NCBI GenBank assembly: GCA_017628775.1
Contig: JAGBYN010000089.1
Location: 1-33,223 of the forward strand
Length of the DNA: 33,223 nucleotides
Direction: 5' to 3'
DNA from: Bacteroidaceae bacterium
Lineage (GTDB): Bacteria > Bacteroidota > Bacteroidia > Bacteroidales > Bacteroidaceae
Both the position numbers and the translations under genes were made by a program. Shown here piece by piece: positions 24,166 to 32,326 of this stretch. The first letter of the stretch is position 1. Every line of letters starts with the position of its first letter. The notes below the pieces were generated by a model. It was not told the origin of the DNA and searched no databases. It was given only the letters and a program-made list of their open reading frames with translations.

Positions 24166-25299
24166 ATGGAAGTTCAAGCTAACAATAACGCTCCCAAAAT
24201 GGTGAGGCGTGGTCAAGAAATTGATTGGGCAGCCCTTTTGGTGAAGCTTTTGAAGCATAAATACTTAATCTTAATCGTCACTGTTTCTTTTGCCGTTGTC
24301 GGGTGTTTCGTGGCATTAACTTCAACGCGCATATACACGGTAAATGTGATGTTGGCGCCCGAAGTGTCGGGTAATTCGCGTGCAGGAACAAGTTTGAAGG
24401 GCTTAACCAGTTTGTTGGGCGTTGGTAATTTGTCGTTAAACACCAGCAATGACGCACTCAACATTACGCTCTTCCCTGAAATCTGTGCCAGCACCTCATT
24501 CTTGGCAGGTTTGTTTGATGTGCCAGTCACACCCTATGTGTCGCCCAAGCAATTGATGCAAGGAGCGAAGCCCATTGATCCCCTCCCATTCTATGATTTT
24601 ATGTTGGGAAAGCACAAGCCAAAGTCGGCCTTCGCGCAGTGGAAAGAAAGCCTCTTTAGCAAGGATGATGAAGGTGAAGTGATGTATGAACCCGAAACAT
24701 CTTCTTCTTTCTACAACAAACAGCAAATGGCGGTCATCAAGGCATTGCGCAAAGCCATACGTGCAGAAGTGGATAATAAATCGGGTGTCACAAACCTGCA
24801 AATCGTTTTGACCGACCCCAAGGTGGCTCAGCAATTGGCTGATACGGTTTGTCAGCGCCTCCAGGATGTTATTACGAACTACCGCATCCAAAAGGCGGAG
24901 CAGGACTACCACTATTACAAGAAAATGGCGGAAGAGGCTCAGGAGAAGATGATTATCGCTCAGCAGAAATATGCTCAGAGTGTGGATTACAACCGAAGTG
25001 TGATTTTGCAGAGTGTGACCAACGAACGCCAGCGCCTCCAGCAAGAGGCGATGTTGGCGCAGGAACTTTATTCGCAAATGAAGACTCAGGAAAATCTGTC
25101 AAAAGCCAAGATTCAGGAAATGCGTCCTGTCTTTGCGGTGATTCAACCTGCAGTGCAACCCCTAAAGCCCAGCAACAGCCGGAAAAAGACGCTCCTTGTC
25201 TTTATGTTCTTAGGCTTTAGCCTGTCTGCCGCATGGGTGTTGTTTGGTCAAGACAAATTAAAGGAAATAAAAAGCCTTATTCAGAAATCAAAAGAATAG
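24166..25299 (+). CDS. Wzz/GumC-like chain-length determinant (polysaccharide co-polymerase)
   Basis: 377 aa inner-membrane protein. TM1 is at about 31-53 (YLILIVTVSFAVVGCFVAL) and TM2 at about 343-362 (LLVFMFLGFSLSAAWVLFG), preceded by the proline-rich LKPSNSRKK typical of Wzz. The periplasmic part has an N-terminal alpha/beta region and a long coiled helix (about 230-310). No cytoplasmic tyrosine-kinase domain is attached. It would set polymer length and couple the inner-membrane polymerase to the Wza-like exporter, its operon partner. No glycosyltransferases, flippase or polymerase follow: a terminator and then the SusCD locus come next, so the sugar-building genes must be elsewhere. Confidence 0.9.
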   Translation: MEVQANNNAPKMVRRGQEIDWAALLVKLLKHKYLILIVTVSFAVVGCFVALTSTRIYTVNVMLAPEVSGNSRAGTSLKGLTSLLGVGNLSLNTSNDALNITLFPEICASTSFLAGLFDVPVTPYVSPKQLMQGAKPIDPLPFYDFMLGKHKPKSAFAQWKESLFSKDDEGEVMYEPETSSSFYNKQQMAVIKALRKAIRAEVDNKSGVTNLQIVLTDPKVAQQLADTVCQRLQDVITNYRIQKAEQDYHYYKKMAEEAQEKMIIAQQKYAQSVDYNRSVILQSVTNERQRLQQEAMLAQELYSQMKTQENLSKAKIQEMRPVFAVIQPAVQPLKPSNSRKKTLLVFMFLGFSLSAAWVLFGQDKLKEIKSLIQKSKE

Positions 25300-25303
25300 A
25301 AAT

Positions 25304-25350
25304 ACACACGAGGATGGTGCTCTATAGGCGCCATCCTCGTGTGTGTTTTA
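25304..25350 (+). terminator. Strong terminator after the wzz-like gene
   Basis: A 17-bp stem with one G-T pair joins 25304-25320 (ACACACGAGGATGGTGC) to 25328-25344 across a seven-base loop. GTTTTAG follows. It begins five bases after the stop codon. Confidence 0.88.
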
Positions 25351-25385
25351 GAGTTTAGGGTTTAGAGTTTAGAGTTTAGATTTTG
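25345..25385 (+). repeat. GTTTAGA tandem low-complexity repeat
   Basis: Four to five imperfect copies of (A)GAGTTTAG occur directly behind the terminator. They are similar in word content to 5996-6059 upstream of lgt. Confidence 0.7.
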
Positions 25386-25446
25386 GGGCTGATCCCTGTG
25401 TCTGTCCGTGGTGAATCCACGTAGCAACCGCGCTAATCTGAGTCTT

Positions 25447-25549
25447 CTATAGAATCTATAGCTTTTATAGTCCCTATAGCATCTATAGAAATATAGAATA
25501 TCTATAGCTTTTAGAATCTCTATATTATCTAGAAATTATCCCCCTATAG
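25447..25549. repeat. CTATAG-rich palindromic repeat stretch
   Basis: Six CTATAG hexamers lie at 25447, 25456, 25474, 25483, 25502 and 25544, with TATAG/TAGAAT variants and one TCTAGA (25528-25533) between them. Two word groups recur: CTATAGCTTTTA and CCCTATAGCATCTAT. The 25386-25640 gap otherwise shows nothing coding. It lies upstream of the susC promoter. Confidence 0.7.
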
Positions 25550-25644
25550 CATCTATCGCCAAGCATTTATTGCGCCGCATGGTTGTTGAGATTCTTAATA
25601 TTAAATAAAAAGAAGGGGGGAGATTGTTTTTAACTTCTTAAACG

Positions 25645-25677
25645 TTTGGTGTGTTTTTAAATGATTTCGTATTTTTG
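25645..25677 (+). promoter_or_regulatory. Promoter of the susC/susD operon
   Basis: The -33 TTTG (25645-25648) and -7 TATTTTTG (25670-25677) are separated by 21 bases, agreeing well with the Bacteroidetes consensus. Transcription would start near 25684, leaving a leader of about 25 nt before the ATG at 25709. No anti-sigma, ECF, hybrid two-component or SusR-type regulator gene is nearby in this window. Confidence 0.65.
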
Positions 25678-25708
25678 AACAAAATTTCCTTAATTCTAAT
25701 CAATTTTT

Positions 25709-28700
25709 ATGAATCAAATGAAAAATATTGGTTTTTCTTTGTTAATCGCCTCGCTTTTAGGTGCGCCTCTAAGTACGTTGCCTATTGAAGCGCAGGCCCA
25801 GACAAGTGTGGTTCGGCAAGTAGGTCTCGTGAAGGGTTTCGTTAAGGATGATACTGGCGAAGCGCTCATGGGTGCCGTAGTTTTTGTAGAAGGCACAAAG
25901 ATCACTGCTGTAACCGATAACGACGGTGCTTTTACCTTAAAAGGTGTTAAGTCGGGTACGAAGATTAGTGCTTCGCTCATTGGTTACGAACAAAGCGACA
26001 TGAAGTGGGAGGGTGGTCCCCTTAACTTTGTGCTTAAGCCAGAAAATAACATGCTCGGCGAAGTGGTTGTAACGGCCATGGGTATTGTGCGCAAGGAAAA
26101 ATCACTGACCTATGCAACGCAGCAGATTAAGGCCGATGAACTGATGAAGGTTCAGGATGCAAACTTGGTTAACTCAATGGAAGGTAAAGTCTCTGGTATT
26201 ACCATCACGCCCTCTTCGGGTGGTGCCGGCGGTGCTTCAAAGATTGTGCTCCGTGGTAATAAGTCTATCTTGGGCAGTAACCAACCCCTTATCGTTGTTG
26301 ATGGTATTCCGATGACCAACTCCACCCGCAATCAGATTGGCGACGTGGCAGGTTTGGTCACCACATCAACCTCTGAAGGTTCCGACCCCTTGTCTATGAT
26401 CAACCCCGACGATATTGAGTCGATGAACGTGCTTAAGGGTGCGAATGCCGCTGCGCTTTATGGTTCAGCAGCCGCCAATGGTGTGATTATGATCACCACG
26501 AAGAAGGGTAAGGAAGGCAAGATTGGCGTTGCGTTCAATTCAAACGTAACTTTTGACGCACCGTTGCTCACACCTCGCGTGCAAAACCTTTATGGTGGTG
26601 CTCGCGTCAATGCCTTGGGTAATACAGTCTTTGGTTCCGACAGCTGGGGTGCACGACTCGCTGGTGGCGATAAGTATATACTCGACGTTGTGAGTTCCGA
26701 TCAGCAATACAAGGCCGGAAGTATCAATCAACTCCGTTTGCGCCAGTATGCCGCAAATGATATTGACGACTTCTTCCAAACAGGTGTTAATACCAATAAC
26801 TCTATTGCCCTTTCGGGCGGTACAGAAAAGGTGCAGACCTACGTATCGTTCTCAAATTCTCACAGTACAGGGATGATTGAGGCGAATAAGTATAACCGCA
26901 ACACCTTGGCTTTCCGTCAGAGCTACAAACTCTGGGATCGCGTTCAGGTGGATGTGAGCGCCGATTATTTGCAAACAAAAACCAAAAACCGCATTTCGGG
27001 TGGTACGACGGGTAATCCCCTCTACGACCTCTACACCATGCCTCGTGATGTGGATTTAGGTTATTACAAGAACAACTATGCCGCACAGGGCACATGGATG
27101 TCAAGTGGCTACACCAATATCCTGGATGAAGAAGGTAATATCATTGGTCAGCAAGGTGGTGATATGTACTATGCGCTTAATGGTGATGGTGCTTTTGAAA
27201 AGGTTTATGGTCGTGCTGAACTCACCGACGTGATGCAACAATGGGTGTATCAGGATGCGATGCGCAACAATCCCTATTGGTTGGCCAATATGAACCGCAG
27301 CACCCAACGTGAGGATCGCTTCTCTGCTAAGTTCCAAGGTAAGGTTGATATTTACGACGGCCTCAGTTTCCAGGCTCGTGTGTCGATCGACCACACCAAG
27401 TATAACGAAGAAAGCAATCGTTATGCCTCTACCTGGGGACCCTCCGATATGTACCGTTACGGCACATACAGCTTAGGTAATAGTCGCACCAATGAAATCT
27501 ATACCGACTACTTGCTGAGCTACAACAAAACATTCAGAAAAGACTGGAGCGTTTCAGCCACAGCAGGATGGGTGGGCCACGTTATTGAAGGACAGAATCA
27601 CAGCACCTACATCGGCAATGCCACAATTCCTATTTGGACCAATGGCGTGCAGACAGGTATCTCAACCAAGGTCAACTATTTCTCACCCGATGGTGGTGGT
27701 AATGGCGTGACGAGCAAGGGCAAGAGCAGCAACTGGGACAAGGCTGCCCTCTTCACCGCACAGTTGGGCTGGAAGGAAAAGGTTTATATCGATGGTTCTT
27801 ACCGCCGCGACTGGTATCGCGCTTTCAAGCAATTTGAATACCTCGGCATCGATGATAATTATGGTTACTTCGGCTTTGGTGGAAATGCCATCTTAAGTGA
27901 ATTGATCGACCTTCCTAAGTGGTTCAGCTATGCTAAGTTCCGTATGAGCTATTCTGAAGTAGGTAACTCTATTCCAAACTCGATCTTCAATGCTGTGAGC
28001 GAAAACTTCGTGACGGGTTCAGTAACATCAGGTTCTTACAACTCATTTATCCCCATTCCTGAAAAGACAAAGTCGTTCGAAACAGGTTTGGAAATGCAGT
28101 TCTTTGAAAATGCCATGAACTTCGACATTACTTACTACAACTCAGCGATGCACAATTCATACTTGAACATCACTGGTTTGAATGGTAAGACACAACCCGT
28201 GAACTCAGGTTTGATTCGCAATCAGGGTATTGAACTCTCAGTGGGCTATAACTGGACCATCAATAACGATTGGAGCTGGAAAACAAATGTCAACTTCTCG
28301 TTCAACAGCAACGAAATTGAAAAGACTTACACCGACAAGTACGGACAAAGCAAGGAGATGGTGCAAAGCATTGCCAGCGGTAAGGTGCAGGTGCGCTACA
28401 ACGAGGGCGACAGCTATGGAGATATCTACGTGACCGACTTCGCACGTTGGAAAGAAGACGTTTATGGTGGTAATGGTGAACTCCTCCATAAGGCAGGCGA
28501 TATCTACATTGCAGAAGGCACAGGCAAGCCCGCTATTAATGGCAACTTGATGTATGTGTCTCAAGCAGGCAATGTGAAGGCTGAGAAGGGTAAGAAGTTT
28601 GGCAAGTATATTGGCAATTTAAATGCTGATGTTCAGCTCTCTTGGGCCAATACCTTCCGCTATAAGGATTTCAACCTTTATGTATTGATTAACGGCCGTA

Positions 28701-29149
28701 TCGGTGGTAAGGTGATTTCACTCACCGAGGCTTACCTTGATCGTTTTGGTGTTTCAAAGCGCACAGGCGTTGCTCGTGATCAAGCAGAACGCTTAGGTCT
28801 TTACACAGCAGATGGTCGTCATGCCATGTACATTAATGAAGGTCGCGACCTCGTTGCTGTAGAAGATTACTACACCACACTCGGTACAAGCGATGCTTCA
28901 AGCTATATTTACGATGCTACAAACTTCCGTTTGCGCGAACTCTCTTTGGGCTATACCTTCCGCAACCTCTTTGGTGCAGGTAAGAACCTCAGCGTTTCTT
29001 TGATTGGTCGCAACCTCTTCTTCCTCTACAAGGATTCGCCAGTTGACCCTGATATCTCAGTTTCAACAGCCAATGGTTTGGGCGGTATTGATATGTTCAA
29101 CGTACCTTCAGCACGCAGCTTTGGTATGAACCTTAAACTTAACTTCTAA
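25709..29149 (+). CDS. SusC/RagA family TonB-linked outer membrane protein
   Basis: 1146 aa with a signal peptide (about 1-31, ending EAQAQ). A carboxypeptidase-regulatory-like (CarboxypepD_reg) domain covers about 42-113 (GLVKGFVKDDTGEALMGAVV...). The SusC plug follows (about 118-275), with EVVVTAMGIVRKEKSLTYA, MEGKVSGITI, LIVVDGIPM, and the NVLKGANAAALYGSAAANGVIMITTKKG stretch split across about 250-275. The 22-strand barrel runs to the C-terminal PSARSFGMNLKLNF. It imports oligosaccharides or glycopeptides with TonB energy, with SusD as its lid. susD begins 14 bases after its stop. With the GH85 gene downstream, N-glycan import is the likely job. No N-terminal STN domain is present, so direct anti-sigma signalling is unlikely. 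Confidence 0.95.
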   Translation: MNQMKNIGFSLLIASLLGAPLSTLPIEAQAQTSVVRQVGLVKGFVKDDTGEALMGAVVFVEGTKITAVTDNDGAFTLKGVKSGTKISASLIGYEQSDMKWEGGPLNFVLKPENNMLGEVVVTAMGIVRKEKSLTYATQQIKADELMKVQDANLVNSMEGKVSGITITPSSGGAGGASKIVLRGNKSILGSNQPLIVVDGIPMTNSTRNQIGDVAGLVTTSTSEGSDPLSMINPDDIESMNVLKGANAAALYGSAAANGVIMITTKKGKEGKIGVAFNSNVTFDAPLLTPRVQNLYGGARVNALGNTVFGSDSWGARLAGGDKYILDVVSSDQQYKAGSINQLRLRQYAANDIDDFFQTGVNTNNSIALSGGTEKVQTYVSFSNSHSTGMIEANKYNRNTLAFRQSYKLWDRVQVDVSADYLQTKTKNRISGGTTGNPLYDLYTMPRDVDLGYYKNNYAAQGTWMSSGYTNILDEEGNIIGQQGGDMYYALNGDGAFEKVYGRAELTDVMQQWVYQDAMRNNPYWLANMNRSTQREDRFSAKFQGKVDIYDGLSFQARVSIDHTKYNEESNRYASTWGPSDMYRYGTYSLGNSRTNEIYTDYLLSYNKTFRKDWSVSATAGWVGHVIEGQNHSTYIGNATIPIWTNGVQTGISTKVNYFSPDGGGNGVTSKGKSSNWDKAALFTAQLGWKEKVYIDGSYRRDWYRAFKQFEYLGIDDNYGYFGFGGNAILSELIDLPKWFSYAKFRMSYSEVGNSIPNSIFNAVSENFVTGSVTSGSYNSFIPIPEKTKSFETGLEMQFFENAMNFDITYYNSAMHNSYLNITGLNGKTQPVNSGLIRNQGIELSVGYNWTINNDWSWKTNVNFSFNSNEIEKTYTDKYGQSKEMVQSIASGKVQVRYNEGDSYGDIYVTDFARWKEDVYGGNGELLHKAGDIYIAEGTGKPAINGNLMYVSQAGNVKAEKGKKFGKYIGNLNADVQLSWANTFRYKDFNLYVLINGRIGGKVISLTEAYLDRFGVSKRTGVARDQAERLGLYTADGRHAMYINEGRDLVAVEDYYTTLGTSDASSYIYDATNFRLRELSLGYTFRNLFGAGKNLSVSLIGRNLFFLYKDSPVDPDISVSTANGLGGIDMFNVPSARSFGMNLKLNF

Positions 29150-29163
29150 TTTTGAAGACGACT

Positions 29164-30957
29164 ATGAAAAAAATATTATTTGCCGGTACGTTGGCACTCA
29201 CATCTCTCGGTATGCTTCAGTCGTGTTTGGACTACGACGATCCGGGTTCGGAACTCTCTTCAAGCCAAACCACCATTGATGCAACGGTTTATCACGGTAA
29301 TGTAGATTCTATTGATTATCTTCGTGATATTTCAATTGATGAATTGCGTCATGCCATTGATACGCTCAACAAGATGAAACTCCTTGGGCAGAGTATCACA
29401 GGTCAATATTGCTTGCGTGGTGCAAAAAATGGCGATGTGCCTGGGGCACACGCCTACCAACGCCAATTCAGCTTGGGCCCCGATGGTTATGCACAGTATA
29501 TGGTGGTGCACCACAGGGACTTCATGTATGGTTCGTTGACTTCAACCTATAATGTGTCTGAAGATTTTAATGGCGACCCCTTAGGTTCTTACACCATGGT
29601 GAAGAATGCGTTGATGCCTTTGTTAAATCACCCCATTATTGATACCATTCCAGAGTTTAAAGCCATTAACTTGTTGTTCTATTGTGTTTCTGCACAGGAA
29701 CGCGCCGACCTCTCAGGTCCCTACACGTACCTTGAGGATAAGCAGAACTCTGAGGAACCCACCGAGTACAATGACTTGCGCACCATTTATCATGGTATCA
29801 AGGAAAACCTCGACACCATCGTGGCGTGCTTGAAACACTATGAAACGTATCGTTCTGATGCCTACAAGCGTGAGTTCAAGAAGCTCCAAACGCGCTATTG
29901 CGTTACCAGTCGTGCGCTTATCACGGGCGACTTCTCTTTAGACAGTTATATTCGTCTGGCAAACTCCCTGAAACTTCGTATGGCGTTGCGCTTATCGAAG
30001 GTAGAACCCGAAACCGCAAAACTATGGGCTGAAGAAGCTGTTGAATCGGGCGTTATTGAAAATATCGACCAACAACATGGTCTTTATCCACAAGTATCGG
30101 GCTTCCGCCATCCTTACGTTGATATTTGCAACAACTGGAATGACCTCCGTCTTTGTGCCTCATTCGAAAGTCTTTTGATGTCGCTCAATCACCCCTACAC
30201 CAAGTATGTGCTGACGAACAACTCACAACCCATCGTGAATGAAGCAAAGATGGAAGAGTTGCCCGCTCACAGCCGTATCGTAGGTCTTCGTGCAGGTCGC
30301 CTTATGCCCGACGGACAAAACTATCCTTTGAATCCCCTTGCTGCTTATTCAAGTGTTAATTCAAGTGCTATAGAAAATGCACCCCTCTACCTCGTGAAGT
30401 TTGCTGAAGTGTGCTTCCTTCGTGCAGAAGGTGCTTTGCGTGGCTGGAATATGGGTGGCACGGCTCAACAGTTCTACGAACAAGGTATTGAGCATGCTTA
30501 TCTTGATGAACCCATGATGGGTGCTGATAGCTATCTCTCAGCGTTGGACGACTACATGAATCTCGAACAGGCGTTGCCTTACGTTCAAGTAGAAGCTTCA
30601 GGCGATGGTGAAGACTGGGAAAGCGTGACAAAGATTGGTGTGAAGTGGAACGATGCCGACGATCTTGAAACAAAACTCGAAAAGATCATTACACAGAAGT
30701 ACATTGCCCTCTTCCCGCTTTCAACTGAAGCTTGGGCAGAAATGCGCCGCACTGGCTATCCAAAGGTATTCCCCGTTTTGAATACCGATGATGGCGATGG
30801 TTCTATCGAACAAGGCGATATGATTCGTCGTATCCCCTGGAATGCCAGCGACCCCATCGTTCAGCAGTTGATAGAGTCTTCAGGTATTCCTACTCTGGGT
30901 GGTCCTGACTTACAATCAACACGCCTCTGGTGGGACGTAGAAGGTCCTAACTTTTAA
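29164..30957 (+). CDS. SusD/RagB-like nutrient-binding outer membrane lipoprotein
   Basis: 597 aa. The ATG at 29164 starts MKKILFAGTLALTSLGMLQSC, a lipoprotein signal peptide with the lipid-accepting Cys at residue 21. A TTG at 29152 would add only four residues. The body fits the SusD-like subfamily (PF12741 type) with conserved SYIRLANSLKLRMALRLS, the NNWNDLRLCASFES segment and NAPLYLVKFAEVCFLRAEGALRGWNMGG, plus a C-terminal IITQKYIALFPLSTEAWAEMRRTGYP helix. It binds glycans at the cell surface as the lid of the SusC barrel. It ends 34 bases before the first repeat unit of island 2, with no ordinary terminator between. Confidence 0.93.
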   Translation: MKKILFAGTLALTSLGMLQSCLDYDDPGSELSSSQTTIDATVYHGNVDSIDYLRDISIDELRHAIDTLNKMKLLGQSITGQYCLRGAKNGDVPGAHAYQRQFSLGPDGYAQYMVVHHRDFMYGSLTSTYNVSEDFNGDPLGSYTMVKNALMPLLNHPIIDTIPEFKAINLLFYCVSAQERADLSGPYTYLEDKQNSEEPTEYNDLRTIYHGIKENLDTIVACLKHYETYRSDAYKREFKKLQTRYCVTSRALITGDFSLDSYIRLANSLKLRMALRLSKVEPETAKLWAEEAVESGVIENIDQQHGLYPQVSGFRHPYVDICNNWNDLRLCASFESLLMSLNHPYTKYVLTNNSQPIVNEAKMEELPAHSRIVGLRAGRLMPDGQNYPLNPLAAYSSVNSSAIENAPLYLVKFAEVCFLRAEGALRGWNMGGTAQQFYEQGIEHAYLDEPMMGADSYLSALDDYMNLEQALPYVQVEASGDGEDWESVTKIGVKWNDADDLETKLEKIITQKYIALFPLSTEAWAEMRRTGYPKVFPVLNTDDGDGSIEQGDMIRRIPWNASDPIVQQLIESSGIPTLGGPDLQSTRLWWDVEGPNF

Positions 30958-30990
30958 GGCAAGAACCAACAATGCGACTTGAATTTATGG

Positions 30991-31217
30991 TCTATACGCT
31001 TTGATGAGCTTAGTCGAATAATTTGAGAATTAGAGCATTCGGAATTCTTCTTCTTGATTTATTTTATCAAGAATTAATGAATTAGAGAATTTGGCTCCGC
31101 ATTGCATGTCAATTGTTTAAATTCATCTTTTGATGAATAAAAATTCTCTAATTCTACAATTCTAGAAAAATTAAAAACTTGAGGATAAGAAAGAATAAGG
31201 ATGTAATAGATTTTTAA
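30991..31217 (+). repeat. CTAG-hairpin repeat island 2, unit with internal insertion
   Basis: Starts TCTATACGCTTTGATGAG (type B left arm, first TCTAGA degraded). It continues with CGAATAATTTGAGAATTAGAG and an extra hairpin (TTCTTGAT/ATCAAGAA), then a type A arm ATGAATTAGAGAATT and the loop GGCTCCGCATTGCATG. The right arm AAATTCTCTAATTC..TTCTAGA and an A-rich spacer close the unit. The presence of both a B and an A left arm suggests that it arose by recombination between units or by insertion. Confidence 0.75.
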
Positions 31218-31757
31218 TCTAGATGTTTTGATGAGCAAAACTATATCTTATGCAAATAAAAACAGAGAGTATGGAATACATTTATCCGAAAGAGTCTAAC
31301 ATTCTCTTAGGATTAGCCTTGCAACTACATCGTGAATTAGGATGTGGCTTTAAGGAAAAGGTATATCAAGACGCTTTTGAAGTATTATTGCGAGAAAACA
31401 ATATTCCATACGAACGAGAAAAACGATTAACAATAACTTATCATGGTGTAGTTCTTGAACATGATTTTTATTACGACTTCTTTTGCTTTGATAAAATAGG
31501 GATTGAAATAAAAGCTTTTAAGGATATTATAGGAGAATTTGAAGCACAAATTATTAACTACTTGCATGTAGGGAACCATCAATTAGGACTACTCTTGAAT
31601 TTTGGTTCTAAAAGTCTTCAATACAAATTTTATCCAAATCATCCAGATTATAACAAAAGAGCAAAGAGTTGATTCCAAATTATCAACAAGATTAGGATTT
31701 TTTATTTTATCTAGATTTCTAGAAATTTAAAAACTTGAAAACAACATGATTTTTTAA
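31218..31757 (+). repeat. Repeat unit whose loop is replaced by the GxxExxY gene
   Basis: Left end: TCTAGA at 31218-31223 followed by TGTTTTGATGAG (type B arm). Right end: TCTAGATTTCTAGA (31710-31723) then the usual spacer AAATTTAAAAACTTGAAAAC and TTTTTTAA before the next TCTAGA at 31758. The loop motif GGCTCCGCAGTG and most of the right arm are absent. The gene at 31250-31672 occupies that place. Spacer and borders match the gene-free units on each side. Confidence 0.75.
31250..31672 (+). CDS. GxxExxY family protein (PD-(D/E)XK nuclease-like)
   Basis: 140 aa; starting at the second ATG (31271, MEYIYPKES) would give 133 aa and fits the family N-terminus well. The name-giving motif is GFKEKVY (G33, E36, Y39), preceded by the usual LALQLHRELG helix. 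A PD-(D/E)XK-like core follows: D76 in YYDFFC, E86-I-K88 in GIEIKAF, then FEAQIINYL. The family is a small single-domain one of unproved function with a predicted nuclease fold. The gene is visibly more AT-rich than its neighbours and uses many AAA/ATA/TTA codons, which suggests horizontal origin. It starts 27 bases after a repeat arm and is inside the repeat island between susD and the GH85 gene. Confidence 0.85.
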   Translation: MQIKTESMEYIYPKESNILLGLALQLHRELGCGFKEKVYQDAFEVLLRENNIPYEREKRLTITYHGVVLEHDFYYDFFCFDKIGIEIKAFKDIIGEFEAQIINYLHVGNHQLGLLLNFGSKSLQYKFYPNHPDYNKRAKS

Positions 31758-32290
31758 TCTAGAATTAGTGAATTAGCGAATTTAGCTCCGCGGTGTATGT
31801 CGTTAGATTATTCATTGAATAAAATTCTCAAATTCTCAAATTCTAGAAAACAAGAAAATATCAAGACTTAATGTTTTTTAATCTAGAATTAGTGAATTAG
31901 CGAATTTAGCTTTGCAGTGTATGTCGTTAGGTTATTTATTGATGAATAAAATTCTCAAATTCTCGAATTCTAGAAAACAAGAAAATATTAGGACTTAATG
32001 TTTTTTAATCTAGAATTAGTGAATTAGCGAATTTAGCTCCGCGGTGTATGTCGTTAGGTTATTCATTGAATAAAATTCTCAAATTCTCAAATTCTAGAAA
32101 ATAAGAAAATATCAGGACTTAATGTTTTTATAATCTAGAATTAGTGAATTAGCGAATTTAGCTTTGCGGTGTATGTCGTTAGGTTATTTATTGATGAATA
32201 AAATTCTCGAATTATTCGCCTAGGCTCATCAAAACGTCTCAAATTCTAGAAATCTAAGAACTTGAAAACAATGTGATTTTATGATATAGA
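31758..32290 (+). repeat. Tandem CTAG-hairpin array, four units in alternating A-B-A-B variants
   Basis: TCTAGA starts units at 31758, 31882, 32009 and 32134 (lengths 124, 127, 125 and about 150). Units 1 and 3 have loop TAGCTCCGCGGTGTATG and ATTCATTGAATAA. Units 2 and 4 have TAGCTTTGC(A/G)GTGTATG and ATTTATTGATGAATAA. The left arms are the same (TCTAGAATTAGTGAATTAGC) and the right arms are CTCAAATTCTCAAATTCTAGA-like. Unit 4 ends instead with a type B right arm (ATTCGCCTAGGCTCATCAAAACG). Spacers read A-rich ...GACTTAATGTTTTTTAA. The array ends about 37 bases before the GH85 start. Confidence 0.92.
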
Positions 32291-32326
32291 GTCACAAATT
32301 AAAAAACAATACCAAACATTAATGAT

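Noticed and set aside
31758..32290. Tandem array as a CRISPR
   Set aside because: The spacers between hairpins are nearly identical in every unit, units are about 125 bp, and no cas gene is near. It is a tandem repeat, not a spacer array.
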